From Azospirillum thiophilum (lineage in GTDB: Bacteria; Pseudomonadota; Alphaproteobacteria; Azospirillales; Azospirillaceae): a stretch of 64,000 nt of DNA. The stretch covers positions 1 to 64,000 of the forward strand of contig NZ_CP012405.1 of assembly GCF_001305595.1 (NCBI RefSeq), read 5' to 3'. Positions 54,420 through 64,000 of this stretch are shown piece by piece. The notes under the pieces were generated by a model. That model was not told where the DNA came from, searched no databases, and was given only the letters and a program-made list of their open reading frames with translations. Made by a program: the position numbers and the translations under genes. Numbering within the stretch: position 1 is the stretch's first letter; each line of letters begins with the position of its first letter.

Positions 54420-55256
54420 GGGCTGTTGCATGGAGGTGATGATGGCAAGAAATCGCCCCAGCCGGTCGTTGCTCAGGCGACGCGGACGGAGTTCGGGCGT
54501 CCAAGATCGAGCATGCGTTTGAGGACCGCGACGCCAACAATGACCTCGGTGGCTTGCGCCTGATCGGAGTGGAAGCGCAGCGTGTCGCCGAGGACGCCCT
54601 TCCAACGCGCCACTTGGCTCTCAACGCCAGCCCGCTTGTTGTAGCCACTGGTCCGCTGCCACGCCATCCGGCCCGTCTCCGTGATCGTCTGGATGTGGCG
54701 ATCGCGTTGGGTCGGTGACGTGGTGGCGGTGTCGCTGAGCACGGCGTCGCGGCGGGGCGGTGCCACCACCGCGGCGTCGGGATGGCGTTCGTGGACCGAC
54801 GCGCAGACCCCGGTCCGGTCATACGCGCCATCCCCAGTCACCGCGGTCCGTCAGCGTGGCCGCGACAATCCGGCCGCTCGCGGCGTCCAGGCCGATGTGC
54901 AGCGCCCGCCAGGAGCGCCGCCTTTTGGTGCCGTGCTTCTCGATCAGCCATTCGCCCGGCCCCCACAGCTTCAGCCCGGTGCTGTCCACCAGCAGGTGGA
55001 TGGGCCCGCCGGCCGACCGCGGTAATGACGCCAGCGTCACCGTCCGGGCGCGGCGGGCGAGGGTCGAGTGATCCGGCACCGGCAGATCCAGGCCGAGCAG
55101 ATGGAGGATGGAGGCGAGGAGCCCTTCGGTCTGGCGCAGCGCCAGACGAAACACCGCGCGCAGCATGAGCGCGGTGGTGATTGTAGGGCATGGCGGGCGA
55201 TCCAGGCGGAAACGAGGCCGCGGCCTACGACAACGCGCCCATCCGTGCAACAACGC
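54420..55256 (-). mobile_element. IS5-like element, copy 3 (two internal deletions)
   Basis: 837-bp copy with both ends. It shares the 188-bp deletion of copy 2 and has a further deletion of about 62 bp between short CACCG repeats. It has five Gs at the site where copies 1 and 2 have six, so its central frame is correct there, but the deletions still destroy the transposase. It is in the same orientation as copy 2, and the two bracket the tad operon. It lies 15 bases from MITE copy 2. Confidence 0.88.
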
Positions 55257-55271
55257 GGGTCCAGACCCTAA

Positions 55272-55429
55272 CAGGGTGCGGAAAAAGGCTTTTGCGTCGC
55301 GAGGGAGGGGGATTTTCGGCAAGATTAGGAAAGGCCGAAGCAAGATACTGGTGGTATCTTGCAAGGTCTTGACGCGAGATTGCCGGAAAGAACCCGACCG
55401 CAGCAGCAAAATGGTTTTTCCGCACCCTG
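55272..55429 (-). mobile_element. 158-bp MITE, copy 2
   Basis: Inverted copy of the element at 3487-3644; reading the two against each other I find no difference. It is flanked by CTAA direct repeats (55268-55271 and 55430-55433), again a YTAR-type 4-bp duplication. The right repeat contains the TAG stop of parB, so the element begins immediately after the parB stop. It has no coding capacity. Confidence 0.88.
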
Positions 55430-56302
55430 CTAATCCCCGAGCAGGCCGGCGATCCGCTGCCGCAGCGTGTCCAGCGCCGCCCGCTCCGCGGCGCCGATCC
55501 CCTCGCGGTTCTCCTCCAGCTTGCCGACCGCCTGGATCATGCCGCGCACCGCGGCGCCGGCGGCCCGGCGCTTCAGCACGATGCCGCCAGGATCCCGGCC
55601 GCCAGGATCCTGCCGTTTCAGCGCCTGCCGCGTCTCGGCCACCGCGCGGGCGGTGGCTCCCTTGCGGGCGAGCACCCACAGCTTGCGCCGGCCCGCCTCG
55701 TCGGGCGCGGCGGCGACCTCCTCCAGCGTGGTGGGCGGTACGCGGTCGGTCAGGGTCAGATACTCGTCCAGCACATCCGACGGCAGGGCGAGGATGCCGA
55801 GCGCGCGGGAGATCGCGGCCGGCGTCTTGCCCACCACCTCGGCCAGCTTGTCCTGGGTGTAGCCGTGCTTGGCCCGCAGCCCGTCGAGCGAGCGTGCGGT
55901 CTCCACCGCGTTCAGCGCCTTGCGCTGGAGATTGTCGACCAACGCCAGTTCGTCGGGGTCGCCGCCGAGGATGCGGGCGAAGATGGTGCTGCGCCCCAGC
56001 AGCTCGAACACCCGCAGCCGGCGGCCGCCGCCGACCAGGGCATAGCCGTCCTCGCCGCTGCGCGTCACCAGGATCGGGTACATCAGCCCGTGCCGTTCGA
56101 CCGACCGCCGCAACTCCTCCAGCGAGGCGTCGTCCTGCGCCGCCCGCGGCTGGTGGGCATGGCGGTCGATACGGTCGATGTCGACCTCGATGACGGGGGG
56201 GAAATCCTCCGACACGCCGAACACCGCGTTGCGGATGGCCTGCGGCTGGCCTGCGGGAGCGGGGGCCGTCAGGTCGGCGCGGCGGGCGAGCTTACGCGAC
56301 AT
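55430..56302 (-). CDS. parB: Plasmid partition protein ParB
   Basis: 290-residue ParB/Spo0J-family protein. Seen: the N-terminal CTPase/ParB domain (about 35-130) with the motif GGGRRLRVFELLG, DNLQRKALNAVETA, and a KorB/HTH region (GYTQDKLAEVVGKTPAAISRAL, about 148-170). It binds parS and loads the partition complex. The ATG at 56302 has AAGGAG upstream and overlaps the end of parA by 11 bases. The TAG stop is part of the MITE target duplication, so the original C terminus may be preserved or slightly altered. No parS site was identified by eye. Confidence 0.92.
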   Translation of the reverse strand: MSRKLARRADLTAPAPAGQPQAIRNAVFGVSEDFPPVIEVDIDRIDRHAHQPRAAQDDASLEELRRSVERHGLMYPILVTRSGEDGYALVGGGRRLRVFELLGRSTIFARILGGDPDELALVDNLQRKALNAVETARSLDGLRAKHGYTQDKLAEVVGKTPAAISRALGILALPSDVLDEYLTLTDRVPPTTLEEVAAAPDEAGRRKLWVLARKGATARAVAETRQALKRQDPGGRDPGGIVLKRRAAGAAVRGMIQAVGKLEENREGIGAAERAALDTLRQRIAGLLGD

Positions 56303-57296
56303 TGAGCTTCTTCTCCTTGCGGGCCCGGGCGGCGGCGCGCACGTCGGCGGCGACCTGTTCGAACACGGCGCGGCCGGGAACAGTCTTGACCGCCGACAGG
56401 GTGATGACGCCGGCCGCGGCGGCCTGCCCATAGACGGTGGCGCGGGGAATCGGGTCGTAGATGCGGTAGCGCTCGCCATAGGCGCGCCACAGATCCTCCA
56501 GCGTCGCCTTGTCCTGGGTCAGCCGGGCGGAGAACAGGGTGGGCAGGATGCCGATCACCTCGAGATGCGGATTGCGCCGCCGCCGCAACCCCTCCAGCGA
56601 GCGCAGCACATGGCGCAGCCCGACCAGCGCCAGCGATTCCGTCTGCACCGGCACCAGCAGCAGATCCGCCGCCTCCAGCGCGCCGACCGTCACCAGCCCC
56701 AGGTTCGGCGCGGTGTCGAGCACGATGTAGTCGTAGAGGTGGCGCACCTCGCCGATCCGGTGGCGGATCGTCGTCAGCTTGCCGGTGGCCAGCTCGACGT
56801 CGGCGTCGGACAGGCTGACGAAGGCCGGCACCAGATCCAGCCGCGGTTCGGAGGTCTGCAGGATATAGTCGGTGAAGGGCCGGTCGTCGGCCAGCGCGTA
56901 GTAGAGCGTCTGTCGCTCCGCCTCCATCCGGTCGATCTGCGCCGGCGAATAGCCGAGATGGACGGTCGCCGATCCCTGGCTGTCGCAATCGACCAGCAGC
57001 ACCCGCGCCCCCTGCGCCAGCAGGCAATAGGCAAGGCACAGGCTGGTTTCCGTCTTTGCGGTGCCGCCCTTCTGGTTGCCGGCCATCACCACCGTGGCAT
57101 GGCGCGGACGGTCGGAGCCGCGTTCGGTCTCGACCAACTCGGCCACCGTCTTGGGCGTGCGTTCCGCGGCGCTTTCCCAGCGGCTGACCTGCGAGCGGTC
57201 GTATTTCCGCCCGAGCCTCTCGTTCAGCCATGCGGCCAACTCGCCCTGGCTCCAGCCGCGTTCCTCGCGCAGGCCCTTCAGGCTTTCCCCCGCCAT
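56292..57296 (-). CDS. parA: Plasmid partition ATPase ParA with N-terminal XRE-type HTH
   Basis: 334-residue ParA. An N-terminal XRE-like HTH (about 6-55, with REERGWSQGELAAWLNERLG and RSQVSRWE) precedes the ATPase domain. The deviant Walker A is GNQKGGTAKT (about 73-82) and Walker A' is LLVDCDSQGSA. The extra HTH implies autoregulation, as in P1/F-type ParA proteins. The ATG at 57296 is preferred; another at 57332 would add 12 residues. A TTGACA hexamer lies in the region upstream near 57350. Confidence 0.92.
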   Translation of the reverse strand: MAGESLKGLREERGWSQGELAAWLNERLGRKYDRSQVSRWESAAERTPKTVAELVETERGSDRPRHATVVMAGNQKGGTAKTETSLCLAYCLLAQGARVLLVDCDSQGSATVHLGYSPAQIDRMEAERQTLYYALADDRPFTDYILQTSEPRLDLVPAFVSLSDADVELATGKLTTIRHRIGEVRHLYDYIVLDTAPNLGLVTVGALEAADLLLVPVQTESLALVGLRHVLRSLEGLRRRRNPHLEVIGILPTLFSARLTQDKATLEDLWRAYGERYRIYDPIPRATVYGQAAAAGVITLSAVKTVPGRAVFEQVAADVRAAARARKEKKLNVA

Positions 57297-57400
57297 GATC
57301 CGCACACTCCCCCGTCGAACAGACGGCGGCATCCTTCGCCGCGACCCTCAACATTGTCAACCGTCCGCTGGCCGGATGCCTCAACAGGACGGGCCGGTCT

Positions 57401-58060
57401 TCAGCCGGGGCGCTGCCCGGGTGCGGACGGGATGACGGCCTTCAGCCCGTCGACCAGCCGGTCGAGTCCGAACAGGAAGCGGGCGTCGTCATCGTCGTCC
57501 GCGATCAGCATCACCGTGGCGGCGATGTCCGGGTAGCGGGCCGCCTGCTCCGCTGTCATCTGCTGCGCGATGCGCTTCAAATCCACCCCATCGCCGCCGC
57601 CGTTGGGAGGCAAGGTCGCCTGCTCCTCGATGGTGAAGCCCAGCACGTAATATTGCAGCGTGAGCATGGCGCGGGCGGCCGTGTGCCCGTCGGCACCGGC
57701 GGCCCGCAATCTGGCGATGATGCGGTCGCTGATCCGCAGCACATTGTCCATCATCGGAAAGGTGCCGGCATAGAACCGCGCGCCGTCGCGCCGCGATTTC
57801 AGGGTGCGGCGGAACTCCACCGCCATCGCTTTCACCCATGCATCCCAGGGCAGCCCGTCGTCGGGCGGCAGCACCATCCCTGCCAGCAGGGCGTCGGCCA
57901 TGGCGTCCAGCAGCGCCTGCTTGTTGGCGAAATGCCAGTAGAGCGACGGCGCCTGGATGTTCAGCGCCCCGGCGAGCCGCCGCATCGTCAGCCCATCCAC
58001 CCCGACCTCGTCCAGCAAGGCCATGGCGGCATCGATAATGTCCTGTCGCTGCACCCGCAT
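57401..58060 (-). CDS. TetR-family repressor
   Basis: 219-residue TetR regulator with an N-terminal HTH (about 24-45, TMRRLAGALNIQAPSLYWHF) and a TetR_C-type ligand domain, most like the tetracycline-repressor subclass. It is divergent from the PPOX-type flavoprotein at 58157. The 96-base gap holds two matching palindromes, so it probably represses both genes. Confidence 0.92.
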   Translation of the reverse strand: MRVQRQDIIDAAMALLDEVGVDGLTMRRLAGALNIQAPSLYWHFANKQALLDAMADALLAGMVLPPDDGLPWDAWVKAMAVEFRRTLKSRRDGARFYAGTFPMMDNVLRISDRIIARLRAAGADGHTAARAMLTLQYYVLGFTIEEQATLPPNGGGDGVDLKRIAQQMTAEQAARYPDIAATVMLIADDDDDARFLFGLDRLVDGLKAVIPSAPGQRPG

Positions 58061-58088
58061 GGCCGCTTCCCCGCCGTCCTCGTCGTGG

Positions 58089-58128
58089 TTGACAATCTAA
58101 CGGCGTTAGGCAAATCTAACAACGTTAG
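58089..58128 (+). promoter_or_regulatory. Promoter with doublet TetR-type operator
   Basis: A TTGACA -35-like hexamer (58089-58094) is followed by two related dyads, CTAACGGCGTTAG (58097-58109) and CTAACAACGTTAG (58116-58128), spaced 19 bp apart. A possible -10 (AAATCT) lies between them. Binding of the adjacent TetR protein here would block the rightward promoter. Confidence 0.72.
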
Positions 58129-58156
58129 TTTTGCGGAAAGCCATCGAGGAAAGCCC

Positions 58157-58807
58157 ATGGATCCCCATCGCATCCTTACCGTCGAGGCGCTGCGGCAGCT
58201 CTACGACATGCCGACCGAGCGCATGCAGAAGACGACCTTCCCGTTCCTGGACGATCACTGCCTGCGCTTCGTCGCGGAATCGCCGCTGGTCTTCGTCGCC
58301 ACCGCGAGCGGCGGCGGAATGGCTGGCGGTATGGATTGTTCACCCCGCGGCGGGCGGCCCGGCTTCGTCCATGCGGAGGACCGCCGGACGCTGGCCCTGC
58401 CCGACTGGCCCGGCAACAACAAGCTGTCGTCGATCACCAACATCCTGACCTCCGACGGGGCCTGCGGGCTGGTGTTCCTGGTGCCGGAGATGGACATCTT
58501 CCTGCGGGTGAACGGCATCGCCACCGTCACCACCGACCCGGCGCTGCTCGGACGGCTGACCGAGGAGGGACGCACGCCGAAGGCCGCCATCCGGCTGGCC
58601 GTGCAGGAAGCCTTCTTCCATTGCGGCAAGGCGCTGCGCCGGTCCCATCTGTGGCAGCCCGACGCCTGGGTCATCCCGCAGGACATGCCGTCGCCGGGGC
58701 AGGTGGTGAAGGACCAGACGGGGCTGGCGGAGCTGTCGGTCGAGCAGATCGATGCGATGTACGAGAAGGCGCTGGCCGAACAGCTCTATCGCGAGTCGAA
58801 GGTATGA
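58157..58807 (+). CDS. Pyridoxamine 5'-phosphate oxidase-family flavoprotein
   Basis: 216-residue split-barrel FMN/F420-type protein of the PPOX family (MSMEG_1061-like). The ATG at 58157 has GAGGAAAG upstream. A conserved DCSPRGGRPGFV region and a DWPGNNKLSSITNI region, typical of the flavin-binding barrel, are visible. It is probably an NAD(P)H- or flavin-dependent reductase or a stress detoxifier controlled by the divergent TetR protein. Substrate unknown. Confidence 0.87.
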   Translation: MDPHRILTVEALRQLYDMPTERMQKTTFPFLDDHCLRFVAESPLVFVATASGGGMAGGMDCSPRGGRPGFVHAEDRRTLALPDWPGNNKLSSITNILTSDGACGLVFLVPEMDIFLRVNGIATVTTDPALLGRLTEEGRTPKAAIRLAVQEAFFHCGKALRRSHLWQPDAWVIPQDMPSPGQVVKDQTGLAELSVEQIDAMYEKALAEQLYRESKV

Positions 58808-58809
58808 TA

Positions 58810-58842
58810 CCAGCGGCACTGGTCATTGACCAATGCCGCTGG
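58810..58842. terminator. Hairpin after the PPOX gene
   Basis: A near-perfect 16-bp stem (CCAGCGGCACTGGTCA with its complement, one mismatch) and a minimal loop begin 2 bases after the stop codon at 58807. It lies between convergent genes and could terminate transcription from both sides. Confidence 0.65.
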
Positions 58843-58962
58843 AGGGCCGCGACGGCGGCCCCGCGGGCCCATGCCCGCGAAGCCAAGCGGGCGGACGCCC
58901 GCGCCGGCGACTGAGGAAATGGCTTTTGATGGGTCACCAGCAAAAGCCGTTGGTCTGAACTG

Positions 58963-59753
58963 TCAGGCTGCCGCCCCAGGCCCGGGGACCGCGCCCGGCG
59001 GGCATTTGCCGAGGATGATCATGCCCAGCACCTCGTCCTTGGTGACGTCGGCGACGCTGGCGCTGCCGACCAGCTTGCCGTTCTTCATCACATGGATGCG
59101 GTCGGCCAGGTCGAAGACGTCGTGGATGTCGTGGGAGATCAGGAAGATGCCGATCCCCTCCTGCTTCAGCTGCTTCACCAGCTCGCCGACCTGCCGGGTC
59201 TCGGCCGGGCCAAGCGCCGCGGTCGGCTCGTCCATGATCAGGACGCGGGCGTCGAAATGGATGGCGCGGGCAATGGCGACCGACTGGCGCTGGCCGCCCG
59301 ACAGAGCCTTCACCGGCTCCTTGAAGCGGCGGAAATGGGGATTGAGGCGGCCCATCACCTTGCGCGCCTCCGCCTCCATCGCGTGGTCGTCCAGCGTGCC
59401 CCAGGCGGTCAGCTTCTCCCGCCCGAGGAAGATGTTGGCGGCGGCGTCGACATTGTCGGCCAGCGCCAGCGTCTGGTAGATCGTCTCGATGCCGCAGCGC
59501 TTGGCATCGCGCGGGCTGGCTATGTGGACCGGCTCGCCGTTCACCCGGATCTCGCCATGGTCGGCGGCATAGGCGCCCGACAGGATCTTGATCAGCGTCG
59601 ATTTGCCGGCCCCGTTGTGGCCCAGCAGCCCGACCACCTCGCCGGCGTGCAAATCGATGCTGACGCCGTCCACCGCCTTGATGCCGCCGAAGGCGATGGA
59701 GACGTCGCGCATCTCCACCAGCGGCACCGCCTGCGGCGTCGTTCCGAGGCCGG

Positions 59754-59757
<4 letters not shown>
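58963..59757 (-). CDS. xylG: Sugar ABC transporter ATP-binding protein (XylG-like, single domain)
   Basis: 264-residue ATPase with Walker A GHNGAGKST (about 46-54), signature LSGGQRQS, Walker B VLIMDEP and H-loop ISHDIHD. It is a single-domain form about half the length of E. coli XylG/RbsA, which are tandem ATPases, so it should work as a homodimer. Its ATG overlaps the permease stop by 4 bases. Context (xylA, xylB, xylF) points to xylose or a related pentose. Confidence 0.9.
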
Positions 59758-61060
<1,303 letters not shown>

Positions 61061-61061
<1 letters not shown>

Positions 61062-62119
61062 CAGTTGCAGACCTTGACGCTGCCCGGCTTCACGCCCTGG
61101 CAGACCACGTCCTTGGTGATCCAGCCGGCATCGACCACCATCCCCAGATTGTCCTTGGTGATGGCGACCGGGGTCAGGAACAGCGAGGTCATCTTCTGCT
61201 TCTTCGGCCCGCCGTCGAAGGTCGCGGCACCGGCGATGTCGGTCATCTTCTTGCCGCCGGCGAGATCCAGGGCGATCTCCGCGGCGCGGCGGCCCAGCTC
61301 GCGGGCATCCTTCCACACCGACACCGTCTGGGTGCCGAGAGCGATGCGGTTCAGCGCCGCCTTGTCGCCGTCCTGGCCCGACACCGGCACGGTTCCCGCC
61401 AGCCCCTGCGCCGCCAGCGCCGCCACCGCGCCGCCGGCGGTGCCGTCGTTGGAGGCGACCACCGCATCGACCTTGTTGGCGGTCTTGGTCAGGATCTGCT
61501 CCATGTTCTGCTGGGCGATGGCCGGCAGCCACTTGTCGGTGTAGGCCTCGCCGACATTCTTCACGTCGCCGCGGTCGATGGCGGCCTTCAGCACCTCCAT
61601 CTGGCCGGCGAACAGGAAGTCCGCGTTGGGATCGGTGGAGCTGCCCTTGATGAAGGCGTAGTTGCCCTTGGGCTTCAGCGCGAAGACGCTGCGCGCCTGG
61701 AGCCGGCCGACCTCCTTGTTGTCGAAGGTGATGTAGAAGGCCGACGGGATCTCGATCAGCCGGTCATAGCCGACGACGGGGATGCCTTCGGCCGCCGCCT
61801 TCTCCACCGCCGGGCGGATGGCGTCGCCGTCCTGCGCCAGGATGATCAGCGCCTGGGCACCGCGGGAGATCAGCGATTCGATGTCCGACAGCTGCTTGGC
61901 CGGCGAGGACTGGGCGTCGGCCGACAGGTATTTGCCGCCCGCCTTCTCGACCACGGCCTTGATCGCCGCCTCGTCGGTCTTCCAGCGCTCCTCCTGGAAG
62001 TTCGACCAGGACACGCCGACGGTGGCGCCGGCGGCCAGTGCCGCCGTGGAGGTCATGGTCATGGCGGCGGCCAGCGTCAGGAACAGGCCGGCGGCGGTAG
62101 CGGTGAGGCGGTGCTTCAT
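61061..62119 (-). CDS. xylF: D-xylose-binding periplasmic protein (XylF-like)
   Basis: 352-residue sugar-binding protein with a Sec signal peptide ending near ALA before AGATVGVSW. The family segments ISRGAQALIILAQDGDAI, VVGYDRLI and VVASNDGTAGG are present. It lies between xylA and the permease and is separated from xylA by a large palindrome, an arrangement often linked to higher expression of the binding protein. Confidence 0.94.
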
Positions 62120-62173
62120 CGTGTTTCCTCCCTGTGTGGCCGCATGGGTTCAGCGGCGTTATGGACGTGAAAT

Positions 62174-62290
62174 CCCCCTCTCCCCCCCGGGGAGAGGGTC
62201 GGGGTGAGGGGGATGCACATTCTAGATTCTTGCTGGAGGGCCGCCGCGCGACCCCCTCACCCTAACCCTCTCCCCGGGGGGGAGAGGGGA
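62174..62290. repeat. Large inverted repeat (BIME-like) between xylA and xylF
   Basis: Arms of about 38 bp (62174-62212 and 62252-62290) match with two differences and enclose a 39-base loop. Each arm itself contains a smaller palindrome (CCCTCTCCCC with its complement). It can form a very stable stem in DNA or RNA and belongs to the same C/G-rich repeat group as 3443 and 19149. A role as mRNA stabiliser or attenuator between operon segments is inferred. Confidence 0.85.
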
Positions 62291-62304
62291 TATCGCTATG
62301 GGGT

Positions 62305-63627
62305 TCAGACGTAGCGGTTGACGATGTTCTCCAGATACTCCTGCCGGCCGGAGCGCGGCTGCGGGGCGAGGCCGCCGGCGAGCGCCCGGTCGGCCAGGGT
62401 GGCGAGGTCGCGTTTTCCGGCCAGGATCGCCCGGCCCTCCTCACCGTCCCAGCCGGCATAGCGCTCGGTCAGCGGCCCGGTCAGCGCGCCGTCCTCCAGC
62501 ATCTGGGCCGCCTGCAGCAGGGCGCGGGCGCAAGTGTCGATGCCCCCGATATGGCCGTGCAGCAGGTCGGCGGGGTCGAGCGACTGGCGGCGGATCTTGG
62601 CGTCGAAATTCAGGCCGCCGGTGGTGAAGCCGCCGCCCTTCAGGATGTCGTGCAGGACCACCGTCGTCTCGCCGATGTCGTTGGCGAACTGGTCGGTGTC
62701 CCAGCCCAGCAGCGCGTCGCCGCGGTTCATGTCGAGGGAGCCGAAGATGCCGAGCGCCAGCGCCAGCCCCACCTCGTGCTGGAAGCTGTGGCCGGCGAGG
62801 ATGGCGTGGTTCTGCTCGATGTTCACCCGCACGTCGGCAAGCAGGTCGTAACGCTCCAGGAAGCCGTAGACGGTGGCGACGTCGAAGTCGTACTGGTGTT
62901 TTGTCGGCTCGCGCGGCTTCGGTTCGATCAGGATCGGCCCGTCGAAGCCTATCCTGTGCTTGTGCTCCACCACCATCGCCAGGAAGCGGCCCATCTGGTC
63001 CAGCTCGCGCTTCAGGTCGGTGTTCAGCAGCGTCTCATAGCCCTCGCGCCCGCCCCACATGACGTAGTTGGCGCCGCCCAGCGCATGGGTCGCCTCCAGC
63101 GCGGCGCGCACCTGCCCGCAGGCATAGAGGAAGACGTCCGGGTCCGGGTTGGTCGCAGCGCCGGCCATGTAGCGCCGGTTGGAGAACAGGTTGGCCGTGC
63201 CCCACAGCAGCCGCACCTTCGCCGTCTCCATCTTGGCGGCGAACAGATCGGTGACGGCCTTCAGGTTGTCGACGCTCTCGACCAGCGTCTCGCCTTCCGG
63301 GGCGGCGTCGAGGTCGTGGAAGCAGAAGAAGGGGATGTCCAGCAGGCGGAACATCTCGAAGGCGACGTCGGCCTTGGCGCGCGCCGCCGCCATCGGGTCG
63401 AATCCTGGACGCATCCACGGGCGCAGGAAGGTCTCGCCGCCGAAGGGGTCGCCGCCCGGCCAGCAGAAGCTGTGCCAGTAGCAGGCGGCGAGCCGCAGAT
63501 GGTCCTCCATCCGTTTGCCCAGCACCACGCGGTCCTTGTCGTACCAGCGGTAGGACAGCGGGTCGCGGCTGTCCGGCCCGCGATAGGCCACCGGGGACAG
63601 GTCGCCGAAGAAGGGAACGGTGCTCAA
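62305..63627 (-). CDS. xylA: Xylose isomerase
   Basis: 440-residue class II xylose isomerase, the same length as the E. coli enzyme. It converts D-xylose to D-xylulose using two divalent metals. Seen: the catalytic His in FCFHDLDAAPEG, WGGREGYETLLNTD, and the metal-site EPKPREPTKHQYDFD and MNRGD segments. The likely start is a TTG at 63627: AAGGAG lies 8 bases upstream and the TTGA overlaps the xylB stop. An in-frame ATG exists only inside xylB. Confidence 0.95.
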   Translation of the reverse strand: MSTVPFFGDLSPVAYRGPDSRDPLSYRWYDKDRVVLGKRMEDHLRLAACYWHSFCWPGGDPFGGETFLRPWMRPGFDPMAAARAKADVAFEMFRLLDIPFFCFHDLDAAPEGETLVESVDNLKAVTDLFAAKMETAKVRLLWGTANLFSNRRYMAGAATNPDPDVFLYACGQVRAALEATHALGGANYVMWGGREGYETLLNTDLKRELDQMGRFLAMVVEHKHRIGFDGPILIEPKPREPTKHQYDFDVATVYGFLERYDLLADVRVNIEQNHAILAGHSFQHEVGLALALGIFGSLDMNRGDALLGWDTDQFANDIGETTVVLHDILKGGGFTTGGLNFDAKIRRQSLDPADLLHGHIGGIDTCARALLQAAQMLEDGALTGPLTERYAGWDGEEGRAILAGKRDLATLADRALAGGLAPQPRSGRQEYLENIVNRYV

Positions 63628-64000
63628 GACGCGAACTCCTTGGCAAGGGGATAGAGCCGGCGCCAGCGCAGCCACGCCTGGCTGTACGCTTCGGCGCGGG
63701 CCGGATCGGGGGTGAAGGTCTCAAGACGACGGGGCTTGCGGCAGACGGTGGCGGGAGACTCGCCGGTCGCGGCCATCCGGCCGAGATGGGCGGCTCCCAG
63801 CGCCGCCCCGACCTCGCCGTCCTCGATGCGGTGGATGGTGACGCCCAGCGCGTCGGCGCAGATGCGCGCCCACAGCCGCGAGCGGGAGCCGCCGCCGGCA
63901 AGGTCGAACGCGGTCGGAGCACCTTCACCCAGCGCCACGAGGTTGTCGCGGGAGGCGAAGGCGACGCCTTCCAGCACCGCCTGGACCAGCGCGTCGCGGC
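63624..64000 (-). CDS. xylB: Xylulokinase, C-terminal part
   Basis: The last 125 codons of a FGGY-family sugar kinase are visible; the rest lies beyond the right edge. The glycine-rich FDLAGGGSRSRLWARICADALG motif of the C-terminal ATPase domain and the EVGAALGAAHLGRMAATG segment identify it. It would phosphorylate D-xylulose made by XylA. Its TGA overlaps the xylA TTG start. Confidence 0.93.
   Translation of the reverse strand, partial: RDALVQAVLEGVAFASRDNLVALGEGAPTAFDLAGGGSRSRLWARICADALGVTIHRIEDGEVGAALGAAHLGRMAATGESPATVCRKPRRLETFTPDPARAEAYSQAWLRWRRLYPLAKEFAS

Noticed and set aside
57333..57400. parS-like palindrome upstream of parA
   Set aside because: Only an imperfect TTGACAATGTTGA sequence was found; it is better read as part of a promoter and is not a convincing centromere repeat.

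Overview
The window is GC-rich DNA with the gene content of a large secondary replicon (megaplasmid or chromid) of an alphaproteobacterium, most like Azospirillum and its relatives in the Rhodospirillales. This is inferred from base composition, operon types (fdsGBA, TRAP and polyamine-type transporters, xylose operon, tad pilus) and from a plasmid-type replication and partition system. No rRNA, tRNA or CRISPR array was seen.

Layout. 1-6580 (minus): NAD-dependent formate dehydrogenase fdsGBA (fdsA runs off the left edge), a LysR regulator, a 158-bp MITE between them, an SMP-30 lactonase and a GcvA-like LysR regulator. 6789-16234 (plus): a catabolic operon of an SDR dehydrogenase, a split transketolase, a DctPQM TRAP transporter, two hydroxyacid dehydrogenases and a second, full-length transketolase. 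16568-25402 (plus): a second catabolic unit of an FAD hydroxyacid dehydrogenase, a polyamine-type ABC transporter with a fused double permease, a DapA-like lyase or aldolase, an IclR regulator and an FMN hydroxyacid dehydrogenase. The substrates of both units are unknown.

25414-28936 is the replication module: a Rep initiator and a divergent pair of replication-accessory genes flank about 600 bp holding 14 iteron-like repeats, several on an exact 21-bp period. 29176-41965 is a mobile-element-rich zone: a doubly broken TonB receptor, an IS5-like element, a BaeSR-like two-component system, a DevBCA/NodT-type efflux operon, a reductase plus SMR pair, and a membrane-protein gene (possible GT87 glycosyltransferase) broken by an IS3 element and cut off by a second IS5-like copy. 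42087-53936 (minus) is a complete 13-gene tad/cpa (Flp pilus) locus. It is bracketed by two directly oriented deletion derivatives of the IS5-like element. 55272-57296 holds a second MITE copy, parB and a parA with an added XRE-type domain.

57401-64000: a TetR regulator with a doublet operator facing a PPOX-type flavoprotein, then a xylose operon read leftward as xylB (partial), xylA, a large palindrome, xylF, xylH, xylG.

The most notable signals are: (i) two 158-bp MITE copies that read the same throughout, whose 4-bp YTAR target duplications coincide with the stop codons of the genes they abut; (ii) the iteron origin; (iii) the IS-flanked, potentially excisable tad locus; and (iv) the operon combining a split and a fused transketolase with hydroxyacid dehydrogenases.
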